This document shows positions 1 through 10,316 of a DNA stretch of 64,000 nt, in pieces. The notes under the pieces were generated by a model, which searched no databases, was not told the origin of the DNA, and worked only from the letters and a program-made list of their open reading frames with translations. This DNA is from Hofstenia miamia. Lineage: Eukaryota; Xenacoelomorpha; Acoela. The first letter of the stretch is position 1; every line of letters begins with the position of its first letter. The translations under genes and the position numbers were made by a program. The stretch is from contig SCFE01000017.1 of assembly GCA_004352715.1 (NCBI GenBank), positions 2,587,209 to 2,651,208 on the forward strand, in the 5' to 3' direction.

Positions 1-368
1 ACTGGTTCTGCTGCTTCCGCCACTTCTGTCTCAACGTCTATCACTTCATCTTCCCTTTGGTTAGTCTGTTCAACTCTCTTTTTCCCTTTACTCTCATCCA
101 ACTGTAACTTTCGCACTTGTCCTGCAAGCCTTTGCTCTGTAACTTCTAATCCTGTTCCTGCCTTCCTCCATTCTTCCAACATTCTCTTCCTGTAACCCCT
201 CTCATCTGGCCTGCTTCTTCTGTAACACTCCAATGCTGTCCTGTTCTGCTCATCTGTCCATTTGTGCCGTTGTCCATTGGTCTGTGTGGATCCTATACTG
301 CCACTTCTCGAGTCCACACTCCCGATTGTGGAGTCCACCTGACCGGAGATTCTTCGCACCCTCTGACC

Positions 369-371
<3 letters not shown>
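1..371 (-). CDS. LINE-type retrotransposon ORF, N-terminal part, runs off the window edge
   Basis: Read on the minus strand, one frame stays open from the ATT repeat at about 371 down to base 1 and continues outside the window. Its start is not visible; the frame enters the microsatellite without a stop. The protein carries a conserved-looking block with WTDEQNRTALECYRRS, then GYRKRMLEEW and VTEQRLAGQ, followed by a charged Lys/Glu-rich stretch. This combination (aromatic/Cys/Tyr helix, a GYR..M..W motif, EQRL.dQ) is one I associate with N-terminal, probably nucleic-acid-binding regions of ORFs in animal non-LTR retrotransposons. It is clearly richer in G+C than its surroundings and has no stop or frameshift over about 120 codons, so this copy looks younger than the other LINE relics here. 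The family assignment is from memory of similar proteins and is moderate. Confidence 0.5.

Positions 372-423
<52 letters not shown>
371..423. repeat. (ATT)n microsatellite
   Basis: About 17 uninterrupted copies of a TTA/ATT trinucleotide. It lies just beyond the open LINE frame, a common place for such tails or expansions beside non-LTR elements. Confidence 0.95.
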
Positions 424-714
424 GATCCATCATAGGTCAATCCAACTATTAAGGTGATTTCTGAAAAATGAAATAAGCATTTGCAAGGCAAGGTAATACT
501 TTTGCACAGTGGGCAAAAGGTTTAAATCTGAAATAGTGGGATTTCATATCACTTAGCAGAATTCTCTTCCCTTTTAGATTGCATTTAGATAATTGCAAAC
601 AAGTTTGGGAAAATCACTTTCTGTGAGGAGTTACTACAGATGAGTTTAGACTATGAAGATGATGATTGGTTTCCAGCTGTCTATTTTTGAAACTTTTAAA
701 TTTTAAATATTTGT

Positions 715-2225
715 CAAAAATCAAGATATCAAAAGCAACTGGGTATGATGATATTCCAAACAAGTTGTATCGTTAAGCAGCGCCTTTTTTCGCTGAACTA
801 TTAGCTAATATTGTAAATTGCAGCCTGATTTCAAGATTTCCCAATTTATGAAAAATTGTTCTTCCAAAGACATATCCTCCTGATACTGACAGTTTCATTA
901 CCTGATAAATATTTCGAATATATCGTAACCAATTCCTTAAAGCAATTTGTGAGACAAGACACTACAAATTGTATATCGTCTTAAGTCATAAACACCAACC
1001 GCTCAAATAACTTTAATGGATAAAATTAAAAATGCTTGGCAATAGACTTTTCGAAACCATTTGATACTGTGAACCACAATATTCTACTTCGGAAATCATA
1101 TAATTTATTTAACTCGGAAGGACTAGTAAGATGGTTGGGGAATTATTTTGAACACCGCCATTTTGTTGTAAAATTGGGAGATTTGAGGTTATCAATGAAG
1201 AAAATGAATTGTGGAGTTCCTCAAGGATCACTTCTTGGCGCCATACTTTTTACCATGTACAGGGTGAGTCAAAATGTACGAAAATTATGAAGTCTTTATT
1301 AAATCATTATAAAGGCATAGTAATTAAAACTAAATGTAACCAAAACAAAGCACAATCAATAGGGTTTGTAATATTTTAACAAATGTTTAATTGAACCGCC
1401 TTCTTATTCAATCACCAGCTCGACATATTTTACCAGATTATTCACTGAACGCCCAAGTTCTTCATGGGTAACGTCATTTATCTCTGAAGTGATGCGGTCT
1501 TTGAGCTCATTGAGGTTTGTAGGCCGAAATTGAACATTTGTTATAATATTAAAAACCCCCATTGATTGTGCTTTGTTTTTGTTACATTTAGTTTTACTTA
1601 CTATGCCTTTATATTGACTTAATAAAGACTTCATAATTTGCGTACATTTTGACTCACCCTGTATATTAATGGTCTGAAATGTTTGAATGAACATAATTAC
1701 CTTCAGAAATATGCCAATCATATAAATCGCTTCACGCCTATATACTGAGACACAGTGAAAATTGTCTAAAACTATCAAAGAAAAAATGCAAGCAAATGAT
1801 ATGTGGGAAGTTTAAAGGCAAATTGCCTGATGAAATGGATTTGGTTTCTCATATAAAGGTACTAGGGCTTACTATTAGTACTGATCTAAGTTGGGATAAC
1901 CACATTAATCAAATGATAAGAAGGGCTTCACAACGATTGCTTAGTCAATTATAATAATTTTCAAGCGATATGTAATTGTGCACAGCGAATTATTAAAGGT
2001 TCCAGTGAAAATGCAATCGAAGTCAAATTCAGATGGCTACATCTATTATCAAAGCTATTTAAATCCGCTTTTGTTCAAGACCATCCTCTTAATTTCCTAA
2101 TGCCTACCTCATCAGAATTAAATCCGAAAAGACGACGTCAAATTAGCCGTATAAGCACCTCCCGCCGTGCATGCCAATTCATTCCCGACATGCTACATTA
2201 TTTTAATAGTTAATTATTTTTAGTT
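715..2225 (+). pseudogene. Non-LTR retrotransposon reverse transcriptase relic, interrupted by a mariner-type insertion
   Basis: Reverse-transcriptase reading frames appear in order on the plus strand. Near 725-900 there is KATGYDDIPNK, AELLANIVN and PKTYPPDTDSF. At 1036-1259 come motif A (AIDFSKPFDTVNHN), the RT block YF..R.F.VKLG and the motif B-like GVPQGSLLGAILFTMY. After the inserted element (1260-1661) the frame resumes as INGLKCLN. Further on is VLGLTISTDLSWDNHINQM (about 1858-1915) and a 3' part ending near 2225. The architecture is that of CR1/Jockey-like LINEs. The copy is dead: several stops and frameshifts, and the catalytic YADD box appears as YANH near 1705. No endonuclease domain is visible upstream. 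Confidence 0.8.
1260..1661 (-). mobile_element. Mariner-type element with long terminal inverted repeats, TA target duplication
   Basis: The left end begins cagggtgagtcaaaatgtac and the right end is its reverse complement. The inverted repeats extend about 130 bp with few mismatches. TA dinucleotides flank both ends (1258-1259 and 1662-1663). On the minus strand 1404-1529 encodes a remnant matching the C-terminal end of IS630/Tc1/mariner transposases: NLNELKDRITSEIN followed by LGRSVNNLVKYVELVIE, then, after a stop, GGSIKHL, the usual ending. The catalytic core is absent, so this is an internally deleted, non-autonomous copy. It sits inside the LINE RT at 715-2225. Confidence 0.88.
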
Positions 2226-2466
2226 ATATCTTATATTCCTATTTTTTTAAATTAGTACTTTATTAAACGATTCTCTCTCTATCTTCAAGTTCGAAAAACC
2301 TGTACTCCATAAAATAATACATTTTATAGTTTTTAAACTTTTTCTTGTGAAATGTATGTTCCTCAGGTTTAAATATATAGATGGACAAAGACATGCACAT
2401 ATTTTTAAAATAATGTCTTATATAAAATATGCTTATTTAATTTTACCTGATTTATGCCATTAACAG

Positions 2467-2675
2467 TTTTCTGCCGTTAGAAAATGAAATTGCTTTAGAC
2501 TTAATGCGACGTACTTTGGAAATGTGTCGATACGGAGAAGCGGCGTCTCAATTAGATGGTGTTCGGCGGTTTTGTGGAAACAACAGTGTAATGGTAATGA
2601 ACATGCTCTTCCCAATCGCCCTCGATATTCAACAACACGCTCTCATGCAAAATAACATACCCTGCGATATTGAAT
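2467..2675 (+). CDS. Single exon of an unrecognised host protein
   Basis: A good acceptor (…gccattaacag) precedes base 2467 and a good donor (GTAAAT) follows base 2675. Between them one frame is open, entering in phase 2 and leaving in phase 1, giving 69 codons. The protein starts FLPLENEIALDLMRRTL, has EMCRYGEAASQLDGVRRF and MNMLFPIALDIQQHALMQ. It is compact, amphipathic and helix-like, without stops, low-complexity sequence or mobile-element motifs, which is why I read it as an exon of a real gene rather than another relic. Local base composition is less A+T rich than its neighbours. I do not recognise the family. Flanking exons were not found nearby, so introns are long or the gene is incomplete here. 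Confidence 0.55.
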
Positions 2676-3023
2676 GTAAATGTTTATTTGTACATATTTT
2701 ACGACAGAGTTGTGTGTGTATGCTATATCAGGGTTGGAAACAGGTCGGGTTAACTTTTTGTAGGGTTGGGGTTAGATGTTTTTTTCTTTAAATCAAATCA
2801 TTCAATATGGGCGACATTAATTAGATTACATGTATAGGTTTTGCCGCTACATTGAACGATTAAAGAGCTTGTTTCCTGCAATGATGACCGTTTAAAAACA
2901 AATTTTAATTTAAGCTACCCATAACATATTTAAACTTCAATTTAATCTGAGAAAAGAAGAGTTTTAACAGTGAAACACGGATTTCATTGAAAGTTTGTTC
3001 CGATGTGATTCTGTTAATATTAT

Positions 3024-3352
3024 TTATACTCGTGAAAAACATCTTTCGCAGTTTGCAAGAGAATGCAACAATCCCAACAGAGTTCTTTCAACCTCCTCTA
3101 GACTTTGATATTTTCTTGCAGCAATGGATTTGTAAAAGACAAAAGCACTTATGTTCACTTCAGTGATGTTCATAAATTCGTGAAGTTTATTCTCCAAGTC
3201 ATTTGTCAATTTTCGCATTGGCATTTAGCAAGTATTGGAGACGACATACTAAAAATTGCATTAATTGGGTCAATGCCTGACGAATCAGAGAATTACGAAA
3301 AGCATTGACACAAGCCTTCAATAGTTGACGAACAGTATTGTCCATTATTGGT
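3024..3352 (-). pseudogene. Coding-like segment of unknown function, cut by the Tc1-like element
   Basis: On the minus strand the stretch from about 3352 down to 3024 reads MDNTVRQLLKACVNAF, then ALTQLMQFLVCRLQYLL, and after one frameshift MPMRKLTNDLENKLHEF and NITEVNISAFVFYKS. Beyond the Tc1-like element (bases above 6406) the same minus-strand frame appears to continue upstream as SPAFYINRVIRNLVKYI. If the insertion is removed, the two parts join in one frame with a single stop codon. The segment has no mobile-element motif that I recognise. It could be a decayed host exon or part of an unknown older element. Confidence 0.3.
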
Positions 3353-3479
3353 TTGTCTGATTAAAAAATGATGTACAGTAGTGGCACGCGGAATAATACC
3401 AAAGCTATTTTTCTGTCAAAACCAGTTTATTTAAAATTAATGAACTGAAAATTGAAAATATTTAACTAGTAGGTGTAAA

Positions 3480-4185
3480 ATCCTATTTTATAGTTTGGCC
3501 ATTTGCAGCCACCATTGTAGCACAACGCTTGGGAATGGAAATCACTAGATTGTAAGCTTTTCTTCTAGAATATCCATGTAACCCTTAGCATTCAGTGTTT
3601 GGTTTTTAGACAGAAATTTAATCCCGCACCGTCCACGAGAATAGAAGTACCCCATACCATAATGGAGGGGGGATGCTTAATAGTGAGGAGAACATACTGC
3701 GCATTGTATCTTTCACCACTAGAGCGACAATCTCTTACATTGTGAATCCCAAATTGTTTAAATGACGATTCATCCGACCACATAACTCTGTTCCAGTCAA
3801 CAGCAGATGATTGAATGCAAATTCTAGACGTTTCTTTTTCATCTCCTGTGTATCGAGGTTTTTTTGCTGTTCTGTACAGCTAAACCAGCAGAACGTAAAC
3901 GATTTCAAACAGTTCTAACTAAAAGAACAACGTTGTAGGCCAGTAAATCCCTCTGAATATCAGAGGCAGTCTTCGTTGTGTTATCAATAGCCATACGTAT
4001 TATTCTGCGATCATACCTGATTGTTGTTTTCTTGTTCCCTCCGACTTTTGAATGGAGAGATGCACACCTGTTTTGGAACATTTTAAAAGTTCAGCTATTT
4101 CTCATTCTGTTTTTCCAGTTTGTAGTAAGTCATAATTACTTTAACACGTCCCATAATGACAAAATCAAATGTCAATTTGTATGTA
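3480..4185 (-). pseudogene. Tc1-like transposase, internally deleted
   Basis: On the minus strand the N-terminal helix-turn-helix region reads RYDRRIIRMAIDNTTKTASD, then IQRDLLAYNVVLLVRTV. The first catalytic acidic residue is in MWSDESSFKQFGIHN (from about 3783), followed by GERYNAQYVL, KHPPSIMVWGTSI and NFCLKTKH. The C-terminal ending ISIPKRCATMVAANG is present near 3500-3550. Between the segment resembling YMDILEEKL and this ending, the part that should hold the second catalytic Asp and the SPDLNPIE block with the third acidic residue is missing. There are also stops in the N-terminal half. The protein cannot be active. Confidence 0.8.
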
Positions 4186-4689
4186 AATCAATAGCATAGA
4201 TATCTATTAAAACGTATATTTGATACTTCTAGCTATAATTCGAATGGTTCTTCAATATGTTCTTTGATTTGTTATTATAGATAGCGTCAGAACGTTAAAT
4301 TACTTGATTACACTGTATTACAAAATTCAAAACATTTTTTTGTCAATGTGCATTTAACCAACCTTTGTCAATTTGATATCGTGGAATCTGATATCAGTTT
4401 TTTCAAGTTCTATCTCGTTCTGAGGGCGAACACCTAATTAAACACACTTAATGTTTACTTTAATTATGACATCTAACAGTATGATACGAAATTTTATATT
4501 TTCAACAAAATCTAAAATCATTTTTCCAAGTCAGTCTCAATTTTTAGAATTTATAATTTATAATTTGATTTATCACAGATCTATCGATCGATACTATAGA
4601 ATATTGCAAAGTTTCTCAAAATTGTTTATAGTTTATATTTGCTATTAAAAGAAAAAGCAACTTTTAAGGATAGCAAAAAGTGGTTCAAC

Positions 4690-5725
4690 TATTATAGGAA
4701 GGCAGAATTTTTTCTTTTTACTAGACTGTCATTTATACCGAGTATCAGTCTCTCGTTGTAAAGTCCAGCAGTAATCTGCCAACATCGTAGCACTCCACTT
4801 CCCCTTGTAACGCTGTTCCATTGTTTCAATGAGCTGATTGAAATTTTCTCCGTGTTCATCACTAACACTGGACATGTTGTCAGAGAAAGAAGACATGTGA
4901 GTCTAAAAAATGTACCTTTAAAGACATATTGCATTTCATCAACTTAAAATTGTTGATCAATTCTTCGACGAGCTCAATATAATTAGAACTTTTATGAACA
5001 CCTAAAAATCCATCGACAATCACCTTTCCCATAACAGCAAACAGTCCGGGTATATTGTTACAAAAGGATAAATCACCAGTAGTTGAAAAAAAGTTTATTA
5101 ACTCTGATATCCCCTGTCGAAAATAAGTAACTCTCACGGCTTTCTGTAACAAGTTTCGTTCTTGCGCGATACCAACAATTCGCTTTCAACTATGCCCAAA
5201 TTAAGATCATACCGTAAATCATTTAAATCCGCTTGTGTGAAAAGCCGCGGCTCTTTTTTAGTCTCATCAGATGAAACTTTATCACTATCTGAAGTACTCT
5301 TTGCAAGCAACTGTCTTCTACTTCGAACTTAGATTGTTCACAACTTAATTTCTCAGGCACTGTCGGAATTGGAATGTCTTGTGAATGCGGTATTGGTCGA
5401 ACGGCGGACGGAACACAAGGATAACTTAACCCTTAAACTGTATGCCTTTCTATAACAATCACTGAAGTGTTCACGTTGTTTTCGTTACATCATTGGAATA
5501 CCAAATGGCAAAGTTACGCCTTTGTACATCCACGCTGACATGCGGGCTTGGTAAGTCTTGCAGCAAATATGAGCTGCCCACGTTTTGTCTTGATCTCCGA
5601 TCTTGCATGGTGAAAAATAAGCTGCATATAGCTTCTTGATATTATTTGTTATGCGTCGTCGATCACTTTTTATTTTAAAATTTCCGCAAATATAACAAAA
5701 ATTGTCCGGATGAAGTCGACACGAA
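4690..5725 (-). pseudogene. Copy of a widely repeated uncharacterised invertebrate protein family
   Basis: Read leftwards on the minus strand, the blocks come in order. HPDNFCYICGNF, DQDKTWAAHICC and LPFGIPMM form a Cys-rich start. After a stop comes a short Cys/Tyr stretch, then YPCVPSAVRPIPHSQDIPIP, an acidic Ser region, LFTQADLNDLRYDLNL and SELLVSRKNE. After a break: FCNNIPGLFAVMG, GFLGVHKSSNYIELVEEL, MKCNMSLKVHFLDSHVFF. After one more frameshift: SVSDEHGENFNQLIETMEQR and YKGKWSATMLADYCW. I know this order from a large family of hypothetical proteins present in many copies in insects and cnidarians. Its function is not established and its abundance suggests it travels with mobile elements. 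The middle third of the usual protein (between GLFAVMG and GFLG) is deleted. The original start is unclear. Confidence 0.65.
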
Positions 5726-6744
5726 CGAGTTTACGTAAATCATTTTCAAATATCTGAAATGAGAAAGGAAATATCTATGGCAGTGGAATTTTCCATTTTA
5801 TTTAGTTTGAGTCATGACTAATGACGCAAAAATATATTAGAAAATAGTATATATAAATAAAATTAACAAACACGCATTACGCAGTGAAAAGAATTTCATT
5901 AATATTGTTCTTTCATTTTATTATCATGATTGAAATAAGAATGTTTGCATTTATCAATGTTTAAATAAGCAAAGAAATTTTTTATAAAATTTTTAAAATG
6001 GCTATACGGGGTAGCTTTATTAGGTGTCTGCGCCTAAAACGAGATAAAAAGACCTGATTCAATTTTTTGGATAATGTAAATTATTTATAGATGACTGATA
6101 ACTTAATTGAATATTTTGTTAGTATGTATCATATACATAACATTAAAAATGACGACGTATTCAAAACAATTCTAAATATATTTAATGACTCAATAGAGTA
6201 AGCAGCAAAATAATCGAAATTGCGAAAAAATGACTAACTTGAAAAATTGATAAAGTTTTGTAAATGCAAGTTGGCAAAAAAATAAATTTTTTTGTTTGTA
6301 ATACAGTGTTATTGCTAACCTAAGTAAGTCGATTATAACACATGCCTTTAAAAATAAAAACTTAGGTCAAATAGTTTCGGTCTTATTCCGCGTGCCGCAA
6401 CTGTATTTTACTAAGTTTCTGATGACACGGTTAATGTAGAATGCTGGACTTGTGGTAGAAGCACATGCAACACTCAGCAATCATTCTAGCTTTAGAAATA
6501 TGAAACTACTAGTTATTATGTACTTCTATCTTTTGATAAAACAAGAGCATGTTCATTCCAGACGTATTCAGAGAACAAGTTAATTCCAAACTTCTTCTTA
6601 CAGAATATGGCCTCCGGTCGAAGCGATGAACCATTTCCAACACCTAATTCACAGCTCATTTCAGACTAGAGAAAGTACAACAATTATAGCTACATGCAAA
6701 CCGCGCTACCTAACCGTACTCATCCTTATACCTAATACCCAGGA

Positions 6745-6900
6745 TGCCGTTTATGGTATGACCATATATGGTAAGGCGGAATTTTTTAGCCATCCATAAT
6801 GGCCATATTTTAAATTTGGTCCATACATTATGGCCAAAAGGGCCATTATGTTAAATATGGTGAATGACGGTGAAATATAGGTAGAACGCATGAGGTAATA
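6745..6900. repeat. Palindrome-rich segment built on CCAT/ATGG motifs
   Basis: The palindrome ccatatatgg is followed by several inverted copies of a related core: ccataatggccatatt, then ccatacattatggcc and gggccattatgttaaatatgg. The arrangement can form alternative hairpins and may be the heart of a small non-autonomous element. I could not fix its ends. Confidence 0.4.
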
Positions 6901-7439
6901 TGTAATACCAATTAAATAGAGAGATTTCTAGTATTTAATAACATAAATAACAAATTGCAGGCTGCAATTAAAACACAAACATTTTTGTGTAATATGAAAT
7001 TGTAGTGATATCACAAGACAAGCAATTGAGTAAGTCGCAGAACGATTTTTAAACATTCAGAAACAAATTTTAAAATATACTAATAAACCAATTATTTTTT
7101 GTTTTTGAATACAACTTAAATTAACAGAATTCACTACTTCTGCGTATTTACAAATATTAGCAAACAATAAACTCACTTATTATCAGACGGTGAGTAATAA
7201 CAGAACAAATTAACAAACGATACTGCGATGTCTGATTTTTAAATTACGCAAACAAAATGGATTCCTCGTACGAGCGACCAATCAAAATAATCATTAATTG
7301 TACCATGACTATCATCAAATATTAAATCAACATAAATTGTCATTTTACAAAAATGATGCAAATATACATCACTAATGTATCAAGTAACGAAGAAGATCTG
7401 GGTTCATTTGATCTCAGTTCCATTGATAACGCAATTTTG

Positions 7440-7990
7440 TCATTTGCAAATTTGAGCTTATAATATACTCCATACCAGCCTGTGTTGCTTAAACTGAGAC
7501 CACTGTTGGTTGAAGGCGTCCATAGTGTTGATTGCGTCCAATTTAGAGTTGTTTACTCGATGGGCACCACAACCTATGAAAGCAAGGCAGCCATTGGGAG
7601 TAGTTAAAGTATCATCAAAGTGACCTTCTAAATAATTGTTCTTCTGATTCGCTTTCATCTGAGTCTGTATCCTACAGAACAATTTTTTTCAATTTGCGTG
7701 CACTGGGTATCATATTGGAATCTGATACATTTTGGTTGGATCGAAACCACACGATACTAGAACAGAGTACACTTTTTCACCTCTAACTGACGCTTTGGTA
7801 TTAGATACCACTGAAAAATCAAATATTTGCAGTTTTGGCTCCCGTTTGTAATCCATGATGCCGAAATGACAATAACACTCTTTAAATGTCTATGTGACCA
7901 ATGGTCAAGATTAATGCCGTAAAATTGTGCTGTTTGAACATATTCTATTGTCCTCTTCGCCAATTTTTCCATTTCTGTATTCACTGTCTT
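7440..7990 (-). pseudogene. Possible hAT-like transposase relic
   Basis: On the minus strand from 7984, a frame with YVQTAQFYGINLDHWSHRHL is followed, after a frameshift, by FGIMDYKREPKLQIFDFSVV and SVRGEKVYSVL. Further left come FDPTKMYQ and, at 7682-7458, GCLAFIGCGAHRVNNSKLDA. The order (an Asp-x-Trp motif, a folded middle, a Cys..His.Asn block) matches the layout of hAT transposases (LDxWT … C.AHxLN), but the match is weak and several stops interrupt it. I could not identify the 5'/3' ends or an 8-bp target duplication. Confidence 0.4.
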
Positions 7991-9481
7991 ATAATTAGGA
8001 ATTTTGCCGAATTTGAAAAGTGAATACCGTAAGTTTCCTGGTTTTTGATAGCGGAAAAAATTGGTGGGGGTGTTGTTGAGGCAAAATTTTGTACAAGATC
8101 TTTAATTAGACGTTATTTTTCACATCTACTTCGTTTTCTTATTGTTCTTTTATTTCAGAATGAAATCGGAAGAAGTGATCCTCTGCATTACTCAAGAAAT
8201 TGGAAGGTTTCATACCCGGTAATGGTTGGTTAAACAAAGTACATTTCTGCGTATTGGTTTCTACATTGGAATGTGTTGTACATTAGTCTTTTGTTAGAAG
8301 GTTTACTTCCTTGACCCATAATGACAGCTAAGGAATGTTCATTTATACACAAGAATGTAAAGCACGTCAAGTGTAACATGGGACTGGTTTACGTGAATTG
8401 TGTTTTGTTCCAACGTGTATTGTAGCTTGCACTTAATTTGCTAATAATTTCCAATGTGAATTACGCTGTTGTATAAACGGAACAGTTTCAATTATTGTTT
8501 TTTAATTAAACTCCTAAATTATACTGCAGTTTAAAGTCTGTTTAAGCTGTTTATTTAAATGTCATCACTGGTTACCTCTAATTAAGTGTTTCTTCACATG
8601 ACAACTAGTCATAACAAAGAGTTTAATGTTCCCACTACTGGCTAGCTCGAGCTAGTTGTAGGAAAACACGTATATTTTTTATTGTTTTGGTGACACATTG
8701 CCTTTTTCAAACCGAATGTCCATTGGAATTTATGTTAGTTGCCTTGAAAACTAGCTTGCATTTTATGAGACATAATTTGCCATAGATTTTGACCTGTGCC
8801 CTCGAATAAATTATCGGGATTCGTTCTCTTACTATTATATTATGTTCTATCATTTTAATAAATTCACTTGTTAGTTTTAGGTTTTGAATTGTTTTTAAGC
8901 ATTTCAAATATTTTTTAACACTAGAAGCCCCGGGCTTTTTTTCTACCTCGAAGCCCCATTTCGTCATTTTTGACGAAATTCAATAAGAAAGAATAAAATT
9001 GATCCTATTCTCATTCTTACCATCTTTATAATAAAAACAATATGTATTATTTGAAATTGACAATGTTTTATGCACATGAGCATGTAAAAGCAATTTATTA
9101 ACATGTACATGTATTGTATAAACATGTAAAACCAATTTATGGACGAGAGAGTTTGTAGACGAACAAAGTTTGCGAAATCAAAGGCAGTTTGCGCAGGTCG
9201 TCAAAGCAAACTTTTCAATTGCATTGTCACAGTGCGAACCGCAAAGAAAAATTCCGCACGATCGGCATTTCACAGACCGGCGGTTCTTACACATAATCAC
9301 ACCACATTTTCGTTTGGTTGAGGTATCGCGACACGGTGGTGGAAATTGCAATGGAGTCACAGCTCGAGCTTGTGTACAGGCCAGTTGCTCAACAAGGTTT
9401 AGCCAGAAAACTTTCCGCGGAATTACAGAATCCTTGCTTTCCTTGAAAACAATCCACGAGTTGAGGAGAGCCACATCCAAC

Positions 9482-9715
9482 NNNNNNNNNNNNNNNNNNN
9501 NNNNNNNNNNNNNNNNNNNNNNNNNNNNNNNNNNNNNNNNNNNNNNNNNNNNNNNNNNNNNNNNNNNNNNNNNNNNNNNNNNNNNNNNNNNNNNNNNNNN
9601 NNNNNNNNNNNNNNNNNNNNNNNNNNNNNNNNNNNNNNNNNNNNNNNNNNNNNNNNNNNNNNNNNNNNNNNNNNNNNNNNNNNNNNNNNNNNNNNNNNNN
9701 NNNNNNNNNNNNNNN
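9482..9715. other. Assembly gap flanked by a duplicated 30-bp segment
   Basis: 234 N. The sequence just left of the gap (ending cacatccaac) is repeated immediately to the right (from atccacgagttgaggag). The two contigs therefore overlap and should have been merged. Confidence 0.95.
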
Positions 9716-10249
9716 ATCCACGAGTTGAGGAGAGCCACATCCAACATATTGTGCCAAATGGTAACAGGCCAGCGGCGACTTGTTGCGAGTGTCGAGTAAA
9801 GCTGCAGCATGGAATCAGCTGCGTCGACTCCGCATTTATTTTTATTGTAAAAAAGAATTGGAAAAAGTTTCCTCTTACCCGACTCGTCACACTTTGGGTT
9901 GACGTGCGTGGTCGTAAGGAGGCATACACTCTTTTTTTGCTTGCCTTGATGTTTCAAGGCGAGGATCTCATTACTTTGACTGTAATAAAAGCACGTTTCG
10001 TGCAACTCGAGAGTTTCGCTTTTCATCTCTTCTGGCAGACCACGAGAATTTGTGCGCACGGTGCCAACTAGAGTGGCCTGCTTTGACAAGAGGTAGTTTG
10101 CAAGAGAGACGCTCGTGAAGAAGTTATCACAAGCTATATTGTAGGATTTTCGTTCCAAAGAAGACAGTAGCTTCTTGACTGCAAAATCAGCAAGACGTTC
10201 GCCATTTCGGTCAGGTGCTTCGCATTTTCCCAAATAAGGGACAATGTTC

Positions 10250-10316
10250 NNNNNNNNNNNNNNNNNNNNNNNNNNNNNNNNNNNNNNNNNNNNNNNNNNN
10301 NNNNNNNNNNNNNNNN
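10250..10316. other. Assembly gap flanked by a roughly 120-bp near-identical duplication
   Basis: 67 N. The block at about 10130-10249 reappears at 10317-10435 with only a few substitutions (for example actgcaaaatc against actgtaaaatc). This looks like two haplotypes or two element copies placed side by side. Confidence 0.93.

Larger units (their letters stand above)
3376..6403 (-). mobile_element. Tc1-like DNA transposon, 3 kb between inverted ends, carrying a second gene
   Basis: The left end (3376) and the reverse complement of the right end (6403) share about 40 bp: cagt.g.ggcacgcggaataa, then .acc.aa.ctattt. TA lies directly outside both ends (3374-3375, 6404-6405), the usual Tc1/mariner target duplication. 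A decayed Tc1 transposase occupies 3480-4185 on the minus strand, and a gene of a different repeated family occupies 4690-5725, also on the minus strand. Typical Tc1 elements are about 1.2-2 kb with only the transposase, so the extra 1.5 kb is either a nested insertion whose own ends I could not find or cargo captured between the ends. Confidence 0.75.

Noticed and set aside
233-457. Plus-strand frame ending in poly-Leu
   Set aside because: It is the complement of the LINE frame running into the ATT repeat; the Leu run is only the translated microsatellite.
9139-10071. Plus-strand frames across the piggyBac element
   Set aside because: Opposite-strand shadows of the transposase, one of them running through N bases.
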